Assembly: GCA_002104905.1 (NCBI GenBank)
Contig: MCFE01000116.1
Location: 1-64,000, forward strand
DNA length: 64,000 nucleotides
Source of the DNA: Basidiobolus meristosporus CBS 931.73
Taxonomy: Eukaryota > Basidiobolomycota > Basidiobolomycetes > Basidiobolales > Basidiobolaceae
Reading direction: 5' to 3'
Of this stretch, positions 46,261 through 57,919 are shown one piece after another. The position numbers were made by a program, and so were the translations under genes. Below the pieces are notes generated by a model, which was not told the DNA's origin, ran no database searches, and saw nothing but the letters and a program-made list of their open reading frames with translations. The stretch's first letter is position 1; each line of letters opens with the position of its first letter.

Positions 46261-49200
46261 AGCTGAATGTTCATACTGACTAGTCCTAATTTTGACCTAA
46301 GATATTCAAACTTGTCTCTAGCTAGTGGTTTGGTGAGTATGTCTGCAATCATTTCATCTGAAAGACAGTAAACTAAGCTAACTAAGTTATTCTCTATAGC
46401 TTTATGTATGAAATGATGTCTAAAATTGATGTGCTTAGTTCTAGCATGAAAAGATAGATTTCTACCTAATTGTATACATCCTTGATTATCTTGAAAAAAT
46501 GTAATAGGCAGTTCTCAACATAGGCCTAAATCTGTAAAAAGCTTTCTCAACCACATTGCTTCTTTTGTAGCTTCACAGGCTACCATATACTCCTCCTCTG
46601 TAGTACAAAGGGCTTTGGTTGGTTGCTTTCTTGAATTCCAAGAAATTGCTTCTTTACTGTAAAGAATGGTATCTACTGTGGTCAATCTTCTGTCTTCCAA
46701 ACATTGTCCCCAATCTGCATCAGAATATCTGACAAGATCCTATTCTGAATCCTTATAAGTGTATCTTAAGCAGATATCAGCAGTTCCTTTTAGGTATCTA
46801 AAAATCCACTCAACTGCTGCAATATGATCAGATCCATATTGCTGATTATGTTGGCAGACAACTCCCACTAAATATGAGATATCTGAATGTGTTCCAAGCA
46901 TGATATACATCAGACTGCTGACCATAGATTGATAAGGGCGGTCAGGGCTTCAGATGGCACTAAGCTCTCTTGATTTGGTTGAGCTTTGACCAAGTTAAGG
47001 TTTGTCTTCATTGGGGTAGCTGCTGGTTTACAGTCTTCCATTTGATACTTCTTTAGTATATCTGGAATATGCTTGGATTGGCTTAGGGTAATAGTCTGGG
47101 TACTTCTGTCTATGGAGAACTTAATCCATAAGTAGTAACTGAGTTCTCCTAGATTGGACATCCTGAACTCCTTAGACAGGCTGGATTTAGTCTCTTCCAA
47201 AGTTTTTAGGTTATTGACAGCTATAGTTAGATCATCCACATAAAGTGCTAATATCACTGGATTTGTTCTATCTGGCATATAGTATATACTATAGTCAGCA
47301 TTACTTCTTTTGAAACTCAAAGATTCCAAATAAAAATCTATCATGCAAATCCAGACTCTTGGTGATTGTTTGAGACCATAGAGTGACTTAGTAAGCTTGC
47401 AGACCAAATGGGGGTTGTCATGGTCAACAAACTCATCAGGCTGGTCCATATACACATCCACATCAAGTTCTCCATTCAAAAATGCAGTTCAACATCAATT
47501 TGATGAGTAAAAACCTATATGTGGCTGCAATGGCCAATATTAAACTGATGGAATTAAACTTGGCTACCAGTGCAAAGGTCTCAGTATAGTCAAGTCCTTT
47601 TGTTGAGAGTATCCTCAGGCCACAAGTCTTGCTTTGTATCTTTCAATTGTACCATCAGCCTTGTATTTTGTCTTGAAGACCCATCAACATCCAATTGATT
47701 TTTGGTTGATTGGTAATTTGACTAAGTCCCAAGTTTGATTTTCCATCAGGGCCTGATATTCCCTGGTCATTGCAGATCTCCAAAACTTCATCTGAGGGTT
47801 ACTTAGGGCCTTTTTTACAGTCTGGGGCTCATTTATATGGACTGAATAGGCATAGGCTGAGTTTGTACCATCATTGATATAGTAATTTGAGCTAGTTCTT
47901 GACCAATTAGATCTCAGGGCATTTGATACTGGAATAATCACTTCTGCAATATTCCTGGGCACTGCTTCAGGCTGAACCTTGATTGTGAAATGAAAAAAAC
48001 TATCATTGTTTTACACTGATTCAATCCTGACAATTGGTGGACTTGAGATCAGATTTTTGTCATCAACTAATGTCATTTTTTGTGAAAATTTTGTTTTTAC
48101 ATTAAATAGCACTTCCCTGGACTTGATTAGCTTCTTTGCTATGGTATTGCAGAGTCTGTATGCTTTACTCTCATTGCAGTAACCCAAAAATATGCATTTT
48201 ACAATTTTTGGTTTAAACTTTGACTGGTTTCTGTGCAGTTTGTTGGCACATGCTGTTCACCCAAATATTCTTAGATGGTCTGCACTTGGTCTGTACCCAT
48301 ACTATGCTTTAAATGGAGTAGAATCTCAAAGTATTCTGTTATAACTCCTAATTTTAAGGTATACAGCAGTGGCAACTGATTCCGCCCAAAAATCATAGGA
48401 TAATTTTTAATCATGGATCATAGACCTTGCCATATTAATTATTGATCTGTTAGCATGTTCTGCTACTCCATTTTACTGTGGGGAGTATGGTACAGTAGTC
48501 TCTTGCTTTATTCCTTGAATTTTGCAGAAGTCAATGAAGAATTTTGAGGTATATTCTCCACCATTGTCAGTGCATGTTTTCTTGATTTTTTTACCAGTTT
48601 CTCTCTCCACCATGGCTTTGAGCTCCCTGAGCTTAGACACAGCTTCTTCCTTTCTCTCCATGAAGTAGATCCATATGGATCTTGTATAATTATCAATAAA
48701 AGTGATTAAATACTTCATCACGCCTAAGGATAAATTTTGCATATGTCCACACAGATCCAAGTGAATTAGATTTAATTGTTTCTTGGTTTTGAATAGCCCA
48801 GAGCTCTTGAACAGTTGCCTGGCTAGTTTCCCACAAATGCAGGCTTCACAGTGCTCCAAATTAGCTGGAGGATCAATTTTTACTCCAGAAATTAGCTGAT
48901 CTTTGATCATTTTGGGCCAATAATCAAAATTGCTGTGTCCAAAACTCCTGTGCCAATACATTGGTGTTTCTTCATTTAAGTTACTTATATCGGCCTCCAA
49001 ATATGATGGAATGTAGGTCAACTTGCCTATATTTTGATCTCTGATACCCAAACAATATGGGCACTATTTTGATCAGTGATCCTGCATCCAGAATTGTCAA
49101 AGCTGAAACTGCATCCTTTGGGTGTAACCTTGCTTACATATAGTAGGTTCTTGCCTATATCAGGTACATAGTGCACTTCTTTAAAGGTCAGTGTATGGCT

Positions 49201-49867
49201 TCCTTCACTGCTTCTTAGGTTTACTTGGATAGTTCATTCTCCCACTGCATGAAGTGTTCTATGGTCACCTATGAAAACCTTCTTAATTGGAATATCTTGA
49301 CATTGGGTAAAAGGTTCTCTTTGGTGTGTAAAGTGTTGAGATGCTCCAGAGTCAAAATACCATGTTTGAGAATCCTTGATTGTAGTTATATATAGTGCAG
49401 ATATGAATAGTCTGTCTTCAGTTGTTGCAGCATTTCCATATTCAGGCTTCCTTTGCTGATTATCTTTCTTTTTAAGTACCAGTCTGATATGTGTCCTTTC
49501 CTTTTGCAGTAGTTACAAAATAGGTTGCTGTTGCCTTTGTAGGGTCTTGGGTACCTCCTTTGTTAGTTATCATTACTTCTTAAAGCATTTTCTTCTTCCC
49601 TCTCATTGGTGCTTGCTTTCTTAATTCTTCATCCAGGAGTCCTACATATGCCTAATTTAAGGTCAAATCATCAGTTCTGGACTATAGGGCTGATACAAGG
49701 CCCTGAAACTTGTCAGTAAGGCTATTCAGGATGGTAACAATCACATAGTCATCAGTAGTTGGTACATCCACAGATTGCATTTCATCCACCAGCAGGGTAA
49801 TTCTGTAATTAGATTTTTCATTTCTTCTCCTGGCCACATCATTTTTGTGACCTCCATAAGCATACTT
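46261..49867 (-). pseudogene. Copia copy F gag-pol remains
   Basis: Order from 49867 leftwards: end of gag, zinc-knuckle region near 49500, protease with Phe-Asp-Ser-Gly-Ala near 49350, integrase (48473-49051, FGHSNFDYWPKM, CEACICGKLARQLF, FIDNYTRSIWIYFM), linker (47684-47962), RT (46910-47479, LYVDDLTIA) and RH (46261-46925, MIADILTKPLARDKFEYL at the end). The integrase core has FIDN where other copies have FIDD, and TDNGGEY for the second Asp. Many frameshifts; it is the most decayed of the three larger copies although it still has its target duplication. Confidence 0.85.
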
Positions 49868-50213
49868 TGTTGTTAGAGTCTTGGAGATATTGGAAGTGAT
49901 TGGGAGACAAGTAGATTATGTGGTTTTCACTTAATGATTTATTGAATGTAAAAGCAGTATTTGTACTTTACATGGTCTTGGCATTACAAACACATAGAGT
50001 AGGTTATGGAAGGTCCCAGGAGCATGTGTGCAAAGTTTGGGGCTGTTTGTACAATTTTGACAATTTTCATGTTCTGGGTACCTGGTATTTTGGTGAGAAT
50101 ATTCAAGGTAAATCCCAACAAGAAATTTGGTCAGTATCCTCTAGGGTTTGAAGGTAATGATCCAAGTGACTAAGTTAGGCAAATACCTAGGTGGAATTAC
50201 AAATTTTACAATA
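49868..50213 (-). repeat. 5' LTR of Copia copy F
   Basis: 346 bp. The outer end reads TATTGTAAAA on the element strand, where TGTTGTAAAA is expected (TG to TA). Confidence 0.85.
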
Positions 50214-50420
50214 TATAGAAGTATCAACTGGCCAGCAAGATAATGTTGGTACAGTAATGACTGATGAATAGTCAAATATGATTTGTGTGAAAACACTGGC
50301 CATGGTCCTTGTAATACCTCCTATGCTGTCTACATGCTTCATGGCTGATAGGCTTGCTACAAAAGCCACATGGTCTTTTTCTCTTCTCTTATGGTGTTAA
50401 ATCAAAGTAGTCTTGTCCAT

Positions 50421-50638
50421 GGGGCAAACAGTTTGACCTTCAACAACATAACACTATTATATTGCTTTATGGTCAATACTCATGTGAATGACAGTCCTGT
50501 ATTTGAGACATTGCACCTACATGAATGCAAGAATCAATGTTGACCCACCATGGTAAGCATTATATGCAAAATTGTGGCACCATATACACGTGTATATGTA
50601 ACACTATTTCCCTTTTGGTTTGACTCACATCCACATAT
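50421..50638. promoter_or_regulatory. Divergent promoter of transposon copy 1
   Basis: 218 bp between the transposase ATG (50420, minus) and the partner ATG (50639, plus). It has a palindromic block ATATACACGTGTATATGTA about 60 bp before the partner start, conserved in copies 2 and 3 (ATACATGTA forms). Confidence 0.5.
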
Positions 50639-52474
50639 ATGCCACCAAAAAATAAAGCAAAGTTATCTGGTCCCCAACTAAACCCCACTGCTACAGCAGG
50701 TGAACAATAGTTAGAAAACAGCTTGCTTTGACATTCAGTGCAACAAGTGGGGCTACATCTAAAAAAGGCGATGTTAGTAGTGTGCCTACTGAAGATAATA
50801 ATGCAGGCTCCTCAGGCTCTCCGTCAAGTAGGCAATTGAGAGCCTCTGCAGAGGCACAAGCTGACTGTTATGCTCAGACAGATGAGAATGTAGCAAATTC
50901 AGTACCCTTGGTTGAAGACCAGCAAGTAGCCATCATAACATCACCACTGCCCATATTAGCAGGTATGTTGTCAGCTCCTACTAAAGCATCAATGATGCAA
51001 TTAGGTGCAGTGGCTGATAGGATAGATGTAGTGGCCCAGAGAAATCAAGAAATAGTCCAGAGACAGGATGAGCGGATGATATGTGTAGAGCAATTAGTAT
51101 CCCAGCTAAAGAAAGCAGTATCTTTGCTGCAAAGAAGGAACTCCAGTAGCTCAATATAACAATAGAGGAACACTTACAGCCTTTGCAGCACAACAACAGT
51201 ACCAAAAGATAAAGCCCACAGAAAAACCTATCACAGAGTGGGAGGGAGACAATTTGGTGTTTATACCAAAGCCCAAAAATCAAAAGAGATTGAAGCTCTT
51301 TGAAGCAATTGAGTGCAATAATGACAAATGAGCTAATATTCAAGAGGCCTTCAGAAGTCTGGCACACCATCACCTTAAAGCCAGCATCCCATGGGACCAT
51401 CAGGAACTCAAGGCTAAGCAGAATGCACTTGACTTGTGCCATGAGCATAATCCTGAATTATATGTGCAAATGGAGCTTGGGCCAGCATTGATATGCTAAG
51501 AAAATATCTTAAGAATAGTAGAAACTATCAAAGGCTGATGAACAAGGGTGCCATGGCTAAAAGCCAGCAGCTTCCTCAAGAGCCTGTTAAAAGCAGGGCT
51601 GCAAGCTCCATAAGCGTTAAAGAGACGTCAGGTTGCTGGAAGAGTGCTCAATAGGGACAAGCAAGCAAACATGGATGCACCAGCACAACACTTATGAAGG
51701 AAAAAGTGCAGTACCACTTGAGAAGCACTCAGTCAAAGTAGCAGTGAAGGACCTGGCAGTGATAAAAACCAGCAGCTTTTACAGGAGCCCATCATAACTG
51801 TGGTTGAGAGCTGAATACAAGCAGAAAAGGAATGTCAGCTTGCCAGAAGAGTGCCAGCAAGGGAAAAGCAGGCCAAAACAGATGCGTCAGAGCAGAATTT
51901 ATCCAGGAGAAAATGCAGTTCATTACAAGAAGCACTCAGAAAAAAGTAGCAGTAAAGGACCTGGCAGTGATAAAGAAAAAGGTAAAGGGAAAAATATCTA
52001 TCCAAGCCTGAGACAGGGAAGCATGCAAAAAAACTGCAGTTCTTATCAATTAATGCTGCAAGCCCAGAGCAGAGTGAATCCCTTCATAACCAAGAAGAAT
52101 TACCAGCAAAGAAACAGCTGTTTTCTCAAAAGTTGGAAGCGCAGCCTGTTCAGCTACACTCCAGCAAGGTCAATGAGTTTGCAGAAAAAGGCAATTTGTC
52201 TACCACAGACTCTATGCCCTCCATTGTTGACAGAGTGGAGATTCCACTGACAGACAAGGCTATAACATCAAGAACTCAAAAGACTATCACTATGCCTTCA
52301 GTAGTACTTCAGAACATTAATAGGCACACCAAGAGGTTGCAGCACTTTTTCAAGAGCAGTGCTCAAGAAAACACACTTGAGTATTACAAGGATTTAATGC
52401 AAAGACTGGCAGATGAGGTGCTAGACCTTGCAGTGCCAGCTCAAGACCAGGATGTGTGTGAACCAGTAAAGTAA
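50639..52474 (+). pseudogene. Unknown partner gene of the DNA transposon, copy 1
   Basis: Starts MPPKNKAKLSGPQLNP and ends DLAVPAQDQDVCEPVK at 52474. The gene is about 1.8 kb, broken by stops and shifts (TAG after GEQ, and around 51160-51600). Recognisable stretches: a Ser/Gly-rich N-terminus with TEDNNAGSSGSPSSRQ; a hydrophobic-heptad segment LGAVADRIDVVAQRNQEIVQ that looks like a coiled coil; a central block matching WANIHEAIRGLECHNLKAG in copy 2; a Lys/Ser-rich linker (KKHSEKSSSKGPGSDKEKGK); and a C-terminal helix-rich block INRHTKRLQHFFKSSAQEN. I recognise no family. Conserved pairing with the transposase in three copies suggests a transposition accessory factor, which is inference. Confidence 0.6.
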
Positions 52475-52805
52475 CAGTGGCATAAAGCCATTGGGTTCCC
52501 ACCAAAGTTGTGGAACCAGAGTATTACAGCAGAAATGCTTATTGAGTGGTGGATTTTAATGGAGTTACTTGTTGAATGTGGGGTTGGGCTTAATGTTACT
52601 GTAGGGTATAGGGACTTGTGTAGGTCAATATATTAGGCAATTGAAGTACAACTGAAGTTTAATGGAAATAAATCAATTTGTATGCATAAAAAGTAAGAGA
52701 AACAGTTGCATCAGGGAGTAAGGAGTGTAAAAAAGAGGCAATAGCCAATCAAAGCACACAAATGTAGGCAGTGATAGAGTGTCTGGGATCAGACAGTGAG
52801 CAATC

Positions 52806-53398
52806 ATCTTGCCCAGATAATCAGAATTGATGTGTCCAAGTCTCATGCACCAAAGGGTTGGTGTTTATTCATTCCAGTTACTCATATTAGCTTTCAGATA
52901 TGATGAAAAGTAAGTCAACTTATATAGATTCTGATCTCTGGTATCCATATCATTATGAGCCCTACTTTGATCAGTGATCCTGCATCCAGGATTGTCAAAG
53001 TTGGAATTGAGTCTTTCTGCAGCAGCCTTGCCTATGGATAGTAGACTTGTTCCATTGTGCCATTAATCACAGTGCCAGAAAGTGCTGTATATTTTGTTAT
53101 TAATTTGAAATTTTAGGGTCATATGCATGTTGATTTTGATCCCAAATTGGCACTGTATGGCACCATCTGGCACTCTGTGGCATGCTCAGGCACTATCTAG
53201 CATGCTTTAGCACTATTGGGCACTATTATCAGCTGGAATGATAAAACAAGTCTAGTAGGTTCTTGACTATTTTTGGAACCTAGAGTACTTCTTCAATGGT
53301 CAGTTTATAACTTCCTTTACTGCTTCTGAGGTTTACTTGGATAGTTACTGCTCCCACTGCATCAAGGGTTCTAATGTCATCCTTGAAAACCTTCTTAG
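52806..53398 (-). mobile_element. Copia family-1 protease-integrase fragment between transposon copies 1 and 2
   Basis: Minus-strand remnant covering the integrase zinc region and the end of protease (similar to 28970-29340), interrupted by MITE copy 2. Both ends are cut where transposon sequences start. Confidence 0.75.
53044..53252 (-). mobile_element. 209-bp MITE, copy 2, with TAGTA target duplication
   Basis: Same length and inverted ends as copy 1, opposite orientation. Perfect 5-bp duplication TAGTA at 53039-53043 and 53253-53257. Removing the MITE and one duplication restores the Copia sequence GTAGGTTCTTG. Confidence 0.85.
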
Positions 53399-53570
53399 TC
53401 TCTATGAGAAATTATTGTATTGATCCCATCAAATGGCAGTCACAATGTTAAAGTCTTGTGACTAAGAGGTACTGATCCTGTTAGGGCACTGTCTAGAGAC
53501 CATTGAAAAATAATTGCACCCCAGATTTCACAAAAAACTTAGTCAAAATTTGTGATCACAACAATGTACA
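53399..53570. repeat. Single unit of the 165-170 bp repeat at the edge of transposon copy 2
   Basis: Begins TCTCTATGAGAAATTATTG and ends near TGATCACAACAATG. Homologous to 42352-42691, and followed by AAGTGGCTTTTGATTGGTT as in that place. Confidence 0.7.
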
Positions 53571-53927
53571 AGTGGCTTTTGATTGGTTCCCTGCCAATTT
53601 GCTCACTTTTTGATCTCAGACTCTATATTACCTCCTACATTTGTGTGCATATATGGCTATTGACTCTTTTTTACACTCCTTACTTCCTGACTGAACTGTT
53701 TCCCTTGCTTTTCATGAGTACATATGGACTTAGTTCTGTTGCAACTCCATTTGTACTTCAATTGCCAATTGTACTGACCCATACAAGTCCCTATATCCTA
53801 CAGTAATATTAAGCTTAACCCCACACTCAACAACTAACTCTACTTAAATCCACCACTAAATAAGCTTTTCTGCTGTAATGCTGTGATTCCACAACTTTGG
53901 TGGGAACCCAATGGCTTTATGCCACTG

Positions 53928-55856
53928 TTACTTCACTGGTTCACACACATCCTGGTCTTCAGCTGGCACTGCAAGGTCTAGCACCTCAACTGCCAGTCTT
54001 TGCAATAAATCCCTGCAGTATTCCAGTGCATTTTCTTGAGCACCTCTCTTGAAGAAGTGCTGCAACCTCTTGGTGTGGCTATTAATGTTCCAAAATTCCA
54101 CTGAAGGCATTGTGATAGTCTTTCAAGCTCTTGACATTGCAGCATTGTCTGTTAGTGGGATTGCTGCTTTGTCAACAATGGAGGCTGTGGTAGACAAATT
54201 GACTTTGTCAGTGGAATCTCCACTTGGTCAACAATGGAGGGCATAGAGTCTGTGGTAGACAAATTGCCTTTTTCTGCAAACTCATTGACCTTGCTGGAGT
54301 GTAGCTGAACAGGCTGCGCTTCCAACTTTTGAGAAAACAGCTGTTTCTTTGCTGGTAATTCTTCTTGGTTATGAAGGGATTCAGTCTGCTCTGGGCTTGC
54401 AGCATTAATTGATAAGAACTGCAGTTTTTTTTGCATGCTTCCTTGTCTCAGGCCTGGATAGGCATTTTTCCCTTTACCTTTTTCTTTATCACTGCCAGGT
54501 CCTTTACTGCTACTTTTTTCTGAGTGCTTCTTGTAATGAACTGCATTTTCTCCTGGATAAATTCTGCTCTGACGCATCTGTTTTGGCCTGCTTTTCCCTT
54601 GCTGGCACTCTTCTGGCAAGCTGACATTTCTTTTCTGCTTGTCTTGAGCTCTCCACCACAGTAGTGACAGGCTCCTATAAGAGCTGCTGGTTATTATCAC
54701 TGCCAGGTACTTCACTGCTGTTTTAACTGAGTGCTTCTCAAGTAGTACTACTCTTTTTCCTCAATAAATGTTGTGCTGGTGCATCTGTGTCTGCCTGCTT
54801 GTCCCTAATTGGCACTCTTCCAGCTACCTGACATCACTTTGACACTTGTCTGGAGCTTTAGGCCCTGCTTGTAATGGGCTCTTGAGAAAGCTGCCGGTTT
54901 TTAGCCATGGCACCCTTGTTCTTCAGCCTTTGATAGTTTCTGCTATTCTTAAGATACTTTCTTAGCATACCAATGCTGACCCAAAATCCATTTGCCTGCT
55001 TGAATGCTAAATCATGCTCATGGAACAAGTTGAGAGTATTCTGCTTTGCCTTGAGTTTCTGATGGTCACATGGTATGCCAGCCTTGAGGTTATGGCATTC
55101 TAGACCTCTAATGGCTTCATGAATATTAGCCCACTCTTCATTATTGCACTCAATGGCTTCACACATCTTCAATGTCTTGCAATATTTAGGCTTTGGTATA
55201 AACACCACATTATCTCCCTTGCACATGATGATGGGTTTTTCTGTGGGCTTTATCTCTGGGCACTGTTATTGTGCCTCAAAGACTGTACAGTGTTCCTCTA
55301 CTGTTACATTAGGAAATGGCTCTGTTCTTGGCTGTGATATTGAGCTACTTGAGTTCCTTTTTTTGCAGCAAAAATACTGCTTTCTCTACCTGGGATATTG
55401 ATTGCTCTACACCTATTAACTGCTCATCCAGTTTCTGGACAATTTCCTGATTTCTCCAGGCCATTGCATCTATCTTATCAGCCACTGCACCTAATTGCCT
55501 GATTAATACTTTGATATGAGCTGAAAACAAACTGGCCAATATGAGTGGTGGTGATGTTATTATGGCCACTTGCTGGTTTTCAACTGATGGCACTGCATTT
55601 GTTACATTCTCATCTGCTTGAGCACTACAGTCAGCTTGTGGCTCAGCACAGGTGCTCCATTACCTACTTAACTGAGAGCCTGAGGAGTTGGCATTATTAC
55701 CTTCAATGGGCACACTCTCTACAGGACATTTTTTGGATGTGACCCCGCTTGTTGCACTGATTGTCAAAGCAAGCTGTTGTCTAACCATTCTTCTGTTGCC
55801 GTCAGTGGTGGGGTTTGGATGGGAACCAGTCAAATTTGTTAATTTTTTGGTGGCAT
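53928..55856 (-). pseudogene. Unknown partner gene of the DNA transposon, copy 2
   Basis: Minus-strand homologue of 50639-52474, starting MPPKN at 55856 and ending CEPVK at 53928. Pieces: coiled-coil-like LGAVADKIDAMAWRNQEIVQ (55345-55593); the best-preserved central block (54858-55226) with WANIHEAIRGLECHNLKAG, KLKAKQNTLNLFHEHDL and WVSIGMLRKYLKNSRNYQ; the Lys-rich linker (54152-54715); the C-terminal block INSHTKRLQHFFKRG. Four or more interruptions. The copy-1 and copy-2 breaks are mostly at different places, so comparing them allows the frame to be traced. Confidence 0.6.
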
Positions 55857-56077
55857 AGATATGGAAGTGAGTTGACCAAAGGGGAAATAGTGTTACATGT
55901 ATGTGTGCATATTGTGCCACAGCTTTATATATAATGCTTATCATTGCAGGTCATCATTGAATCTTACATTCATGTAGGTGCAATGTCTCAAAAACAGGAG
56001 TGTCTTAAGTTCTCATGAGAATAGATCAAAAAGTGATTTAATAGCATTCTGTTGTTGAAGGTCAAACTGTTTGCCCC
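55857..56077. promoter_or_regulatory. Divergent promoter of transposon copy 2
   Basis: 221 bp between the partner ATG (55856, minus) and the transposase ATG (56078, plus). Same layout and length as in copies 1 and 3. Confidence 0.5.
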
Positions 56078-56850
56078 ATGGACAAGACTACCTTTATTCA
56101 ACTCCATAAGAGAAGAGAAAAAAGACCATGTGGCTATTGTAGCAAGCCTCTCAGCCATGAAACACATAGACAGTATAGGAAGTATTATAAGACTCATTGC
56201 CAGTGTTTTGCCACAAAAGTCATATTTGACCATTCATTGGTCACCACTGTACCAACATTATCTTGCCAGCTAGTTGATACTTATATATTGGCACCTGGCC
56301 ATCTTTGTCACCTTGTGCAAACTGAATCAGGTGAGTTTGCAACATCTTTAGGCTCATCACAGCCTTCTGAATATGGCACACAGAGTGATTGCTCTGACAA
56401 ACAAGGTTCACCAATGGATTTTGAGCCCATCTCCCCTAAACACAGTGCCACATATGAGCCCAGTCCAATCCCTATATGCAATGAGACAACACCCCTTGAA
56501 ACCAATGCCAATGATACTATATGGAGCCAGGTGAGCCCATTAATCCATATACTGGTGAATGATGTAACGTTGTAGCTAGAGAAATGGCACATATCCACTA
56601 ATATTTGTAACAGGGGCTTTTGGGGATTTATTACTACTTCTTACCAAAATCATACCAAGTTGCAGCTTACCATGTACATGGTACAAGTGGGCATCTGTCA
56701 TATGGCTGGCAACATATGATCCAGAGACTGTCCCAATTCAAGCATGTGCTGACAGTTGCATTAAATCATGGTCCAACCTGGATAGCTACCTGCATTCATT
56801 GCTGGATGAATCTTGTATGCTCTCCAACAGGTATATTGCAAATGTTGGTG
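56078..56850 (+). pseudogene. tnp2/Plavaka-like transposase, copy 2 (internal deletion, truncated)
   Basis: Starts MDKTTFIQLHKRREKRP with a Cys/His cluster (PCGYCSKPLSHETHRQYRKY then HCQC) that may bind zinc. The frame is open to 56575 through LAPGHLCHLVQTESG, then stops at TAG, with the following part in other frames up to TWYKWASVIWLATYDPETV. It then jumps from ADSCIKS to WSNLDSYLHSLL, deleting the zinc motif CPxC and the first catalytic Asp region found in copy 1. At about 56850 it meets copy 3 in the opposite orientation. Confidence 0.75.
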
Positions 56851-57700
56851 CATGATTGATACTCAATGTGGTACTTACAGCCTCACAAAATTTGTTGGAC
56901 TGGATGAGCTTCTTCAGTTGGGGACCTACATGAGTATATCTGAAGTGTGAAATATGTTTTTCTCAAATGGTGGTGGGCTCTAGACAAGTTGAGCACCTTC
57001 CAATGATTGCATTCTCTGATGTTAATGCAATGTAAACACATATTGGTATCACAACAGTCTCTGGATCATATGTTGCTAGCTGCACAATGGCTGTTTGCTT
57101 GCACCATGTACATGTTTGGTTGCATCCTGAAGTTACTTTGGCAACAAGCAGCAGTAAGTCCTTGAAGCCCCCATCAAAGATATAGGAGGAAACATGCCCA
57201 TTCTCTAGCTGCAACAATACATCAGTTACCAGTTAATGAATTGCTGGGCTCACTTGGCTCCCTAAGTATTGTGGGAATTTTTCCCAGAGGTGCTGTGCCA
57301 TTGCATTTTGGGATTTTGCTGGTCTCTTGCAGAGTTCTGTTGTGAAAGTATATATGCTCACAGTCTATTGATGAGCAATTCTTCAGAGCTATCACTTGGA
57401 AGGCCATATTCAGAAGGTCGAGGTATGCCAAAAGGTGTTTCACACTTAACAAACTCTATTTGCATAAGGTCACAAGTATTGTTAGAAACTGTTAGAGGTG
57501 TGTCAAGTGGCCATCAAGATATGCTGGCATAGTAGTGACTAATGATGGCTTGAGCACAATATGTGTGGCAAAACCTTGCATGTCATTCCTGTAATAATTC
57601 CTATGCTGTCTGTGTGCTTCATGACTTGTAAGCATGATACAAGAGCAGCAAGGCCTATTTTCTTTCACTATTGGTACTCAGTTAGTGTGGTCTTGTCCAT
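56850..57700 (-). pseudogene. tnp2/Plavaka-like transposase, copy 3 (N-terminal part only)
   Basis: Starts MDKTT at 57700 (minus). Homologous stretches include ATYDPETVVIPICVYIALTSENAII and the zinc motif RCSTCLEPTTI (56963-57217). Frameshifts and stops are frequent. It ends tail-to-tail against copy 2. Confidence 0.7.
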
Positions 57701-57919
57701 GAGACAAACAGCTTAATACAAAATGACATAACACTATTATAATGTGTGTTTGTCCATATGCATGTTTGTGAGACAGTTGTGTGCTTGAGCCATTGCACCT
57801 ACATTAATGCAGAACATAACAATGACCTGTCATAGCAAGCACTGTGAATAAAGCTGTAGTACTACATATACATGTATATGTACTGCAGCTTCTACTTTGG
57901 TTTACTCACTTCCATTTAA
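57701..57919. promoter_or_regulatory. Divergent promoter of transposon copy 3
   Basis: 219 bp between transposase ATG 57700 (minus) and partner ATG 57920 (plus), with the palindrome ATATACATGTATATGTA. Confidence 0.5.

Larger units (their letters stand above)
45903..50213 (-). mobile_element. Copia family-1 retrotransposon, copy F, inside transposase copy 1
   Basis: 4311 bp with both LTRs: 45903-46251 (3' LTR) and 49868-50213 (5' LTR). The target duplication TATAG is perfect. Removing the element plus one duplication restores the transposase sequence as seen in copy 2 (GTTGATACTT...TATATTG.CACCTGGCC). A polypurine stretch GAGTAGGAG precedes the 3' LTR. The primer site and first half of gag are deleted. 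Confidence 0.92.
43440..50420 (-). pseudogene. tnp2/Plavaka-like DDE transposase, copy 1, split by a Copia insertion
   Basis: The gene starts at ATG 50420 (MDKTT) and runs left to 50214, is interrupted by Copia copy F (45903-50213), and continues from 45902 to about 43440. About 2.7 kb of transposase remains. Recognised blocks in order: an N-terminal zinc-finger-like region; TKITIIATCPICHEST; HAFALALDGFPLSKY with the first catalytic Asp; CCSLILINLNLPP; GPKSLSNLDSYLY; ICTGDTPAISKMAGLLGT with the second Asp; FPVKQCIYF; and YYKHKAEHIDLCHYCIHSLLH followed by TFWVFPMGQMCGEIG. These are typical of tnp2/Plavaka transposases of the CACTA group. A TAA at codon 8, a 1-nt deletion in the zinc region compared with copy 2, and several later frameshifts show decay even without the Copia. 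Its partner gene starts 218 bp away on the other strand. Confidence 0.8.
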
